Below, piece by piece: positions 22,684 to 22,861 of a stretch of DNA of 22,861 nucleotides (position 1 is its first letter; the number at the start of each line of letters is the position of its first letter). Below the pieces are notes generated by a model. That model was not told the origin of the DNA, ran no database searches, and saw only the letters and a list, made by a program, of their open reading frames with translations. The stretch lies in IMG/VR virus record IMGVR_UViG_3300022864_000015, positions 1 to 22,861 of that record; one strand, 5' to 3'. The stretch is from a virus. A program made the position numbers and the translations under genes.

Positions 22684-22781
22684 TATCTTCTTCTCCGTCC
22701 TGCTCCACGACCTCTGCTAGGCTTATTATCCCCTGCTTTCCCTACGCGAGGTGTTCCCCCACATGAACCTTTTTTAGCCAT
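22683..22781 (-). CDS. 32-residue Arg/Gly-rich basic peptide
   Basis: The frame begins MAKKGSCGGTPRVGKAG and ends SRGRGAGRRRR, with one Cys, nearly no hydrophobic residues and very high positive charge. Such a peptide may bind nucleic acid or coat a virion part. AGGAGG lies six bases before ATG 22781, and the stop overlaps the next start, so it is likely to be a real translated gene despite its size. Function unknown. Confidence 0.6.
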   Translation of the reverse strand: MAKKGSCGGTPRVGKAGDNKPSRGRGAGRRRR

Positions 22782-22790
22782 GATGTCCTC

Positions 22791-22861
22791 CTATTGTTGT
22801 ACTTGGTCTGTTAGTAATAAATTAGTTATCCTATCGCCAGCATCTAAATCGGCAACTAAGA
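22791..22861 (-). CDS. C-terminal end of an upstream gene, cut by window edge
   Basis: Only the last 23 codons are visible, reading LVADLDAGDRITNLLLTDQV and ending QQ before TAG at 22791. The frame is open to the right edge, and the next gene's ribosome site follows at once, so this is the end of a real gene rather than spacer. Too little is seen to name it. Confidence 0.5.
   Translation of the reverse strand, partial: LVADLDAGDRITNLLLTDQVQQ

Noticed and set aside
1-22861. tRNA genes, CRISPR arrays, insertion sequences, integrase or attachment sites
   Set aside because: I looked for cloverleaf-like segments, regularly spaced direct repeats, transposases and recombinases on both strands and found none that I could support.

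Overview
The window reads as a piece of an AT-rich, tailed double-stranded DNA phage with a short-tail (podovirus) plan. Every gene I can support lies on the minus strand, so transcription runs from high to low coordinates. Genes are packed almost end to end. Many junctions are ATGA or TAATG stop-start overlaps, and nearly every start has a strong AGGAG-type ribosome binding site. The single clear promoter is sigma70-like. Together these suggest a Proteobacteria- or Firmicutes-like host. The sequence does not allow a species call.

In transcription order, the right end (22861-21738) holds the tail end of an unidentified gene, a 32-residue Arg/Gly-rich peptide, two small membrane proteins that look like lysis (XhlA/holin-type) components, and several short unknown genes. 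A free-standing HNH homing-type endonuclease (21178-21741) follows. Then comes the virion block (5527-21200): a 133-residue structural protein, a repeat protein ending in a zinc ribbon, an SU10-type tail adaptor, and a 1078-residue tail nozzle-like protein carrying three tandem collar-type domains. After it are a small structural protein, a cupin-like protein and three proteins in the position of the ejection (internal virion) trio. The last of these is a 2418-residue giant with an HExxH motif.

Immediately after the giant gene there is a strong minus-strand promoter (about 5494-5521) wrapped in a 10-bp inverted repeat. It drives the replication/recombination block (about 5462-1993): a PD-(D/E)XK Fe-S nuclease, a small lipoprotein, a coiled-coil peptide, a Sak4-like ATPase, a DUF669 single-strand-binding-like protein and a winged-helix replication initiator. 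The left end (1996-1) is an accessory set of small unknown genes. Several of these share a near-identical translation-start cassette.

The likely logic is that the right block builds the neck, tail and ejection machinery, while the 5.5 kb promoter allows the recombination/replication genes to be expressed separately from the late genes. I see no tRNA, CRISPR array, integrase, DNA polymerase, convincing terminator or gene-free stretch longer than 300 bases. No single segment proves a new system. The points most worth a second look are the triplicated HxH collar module inside the nozzle-like protein, the promoter/operator at 5.5 kb, and an apparent excess of the hexamer CCAACG/CGTTGG.
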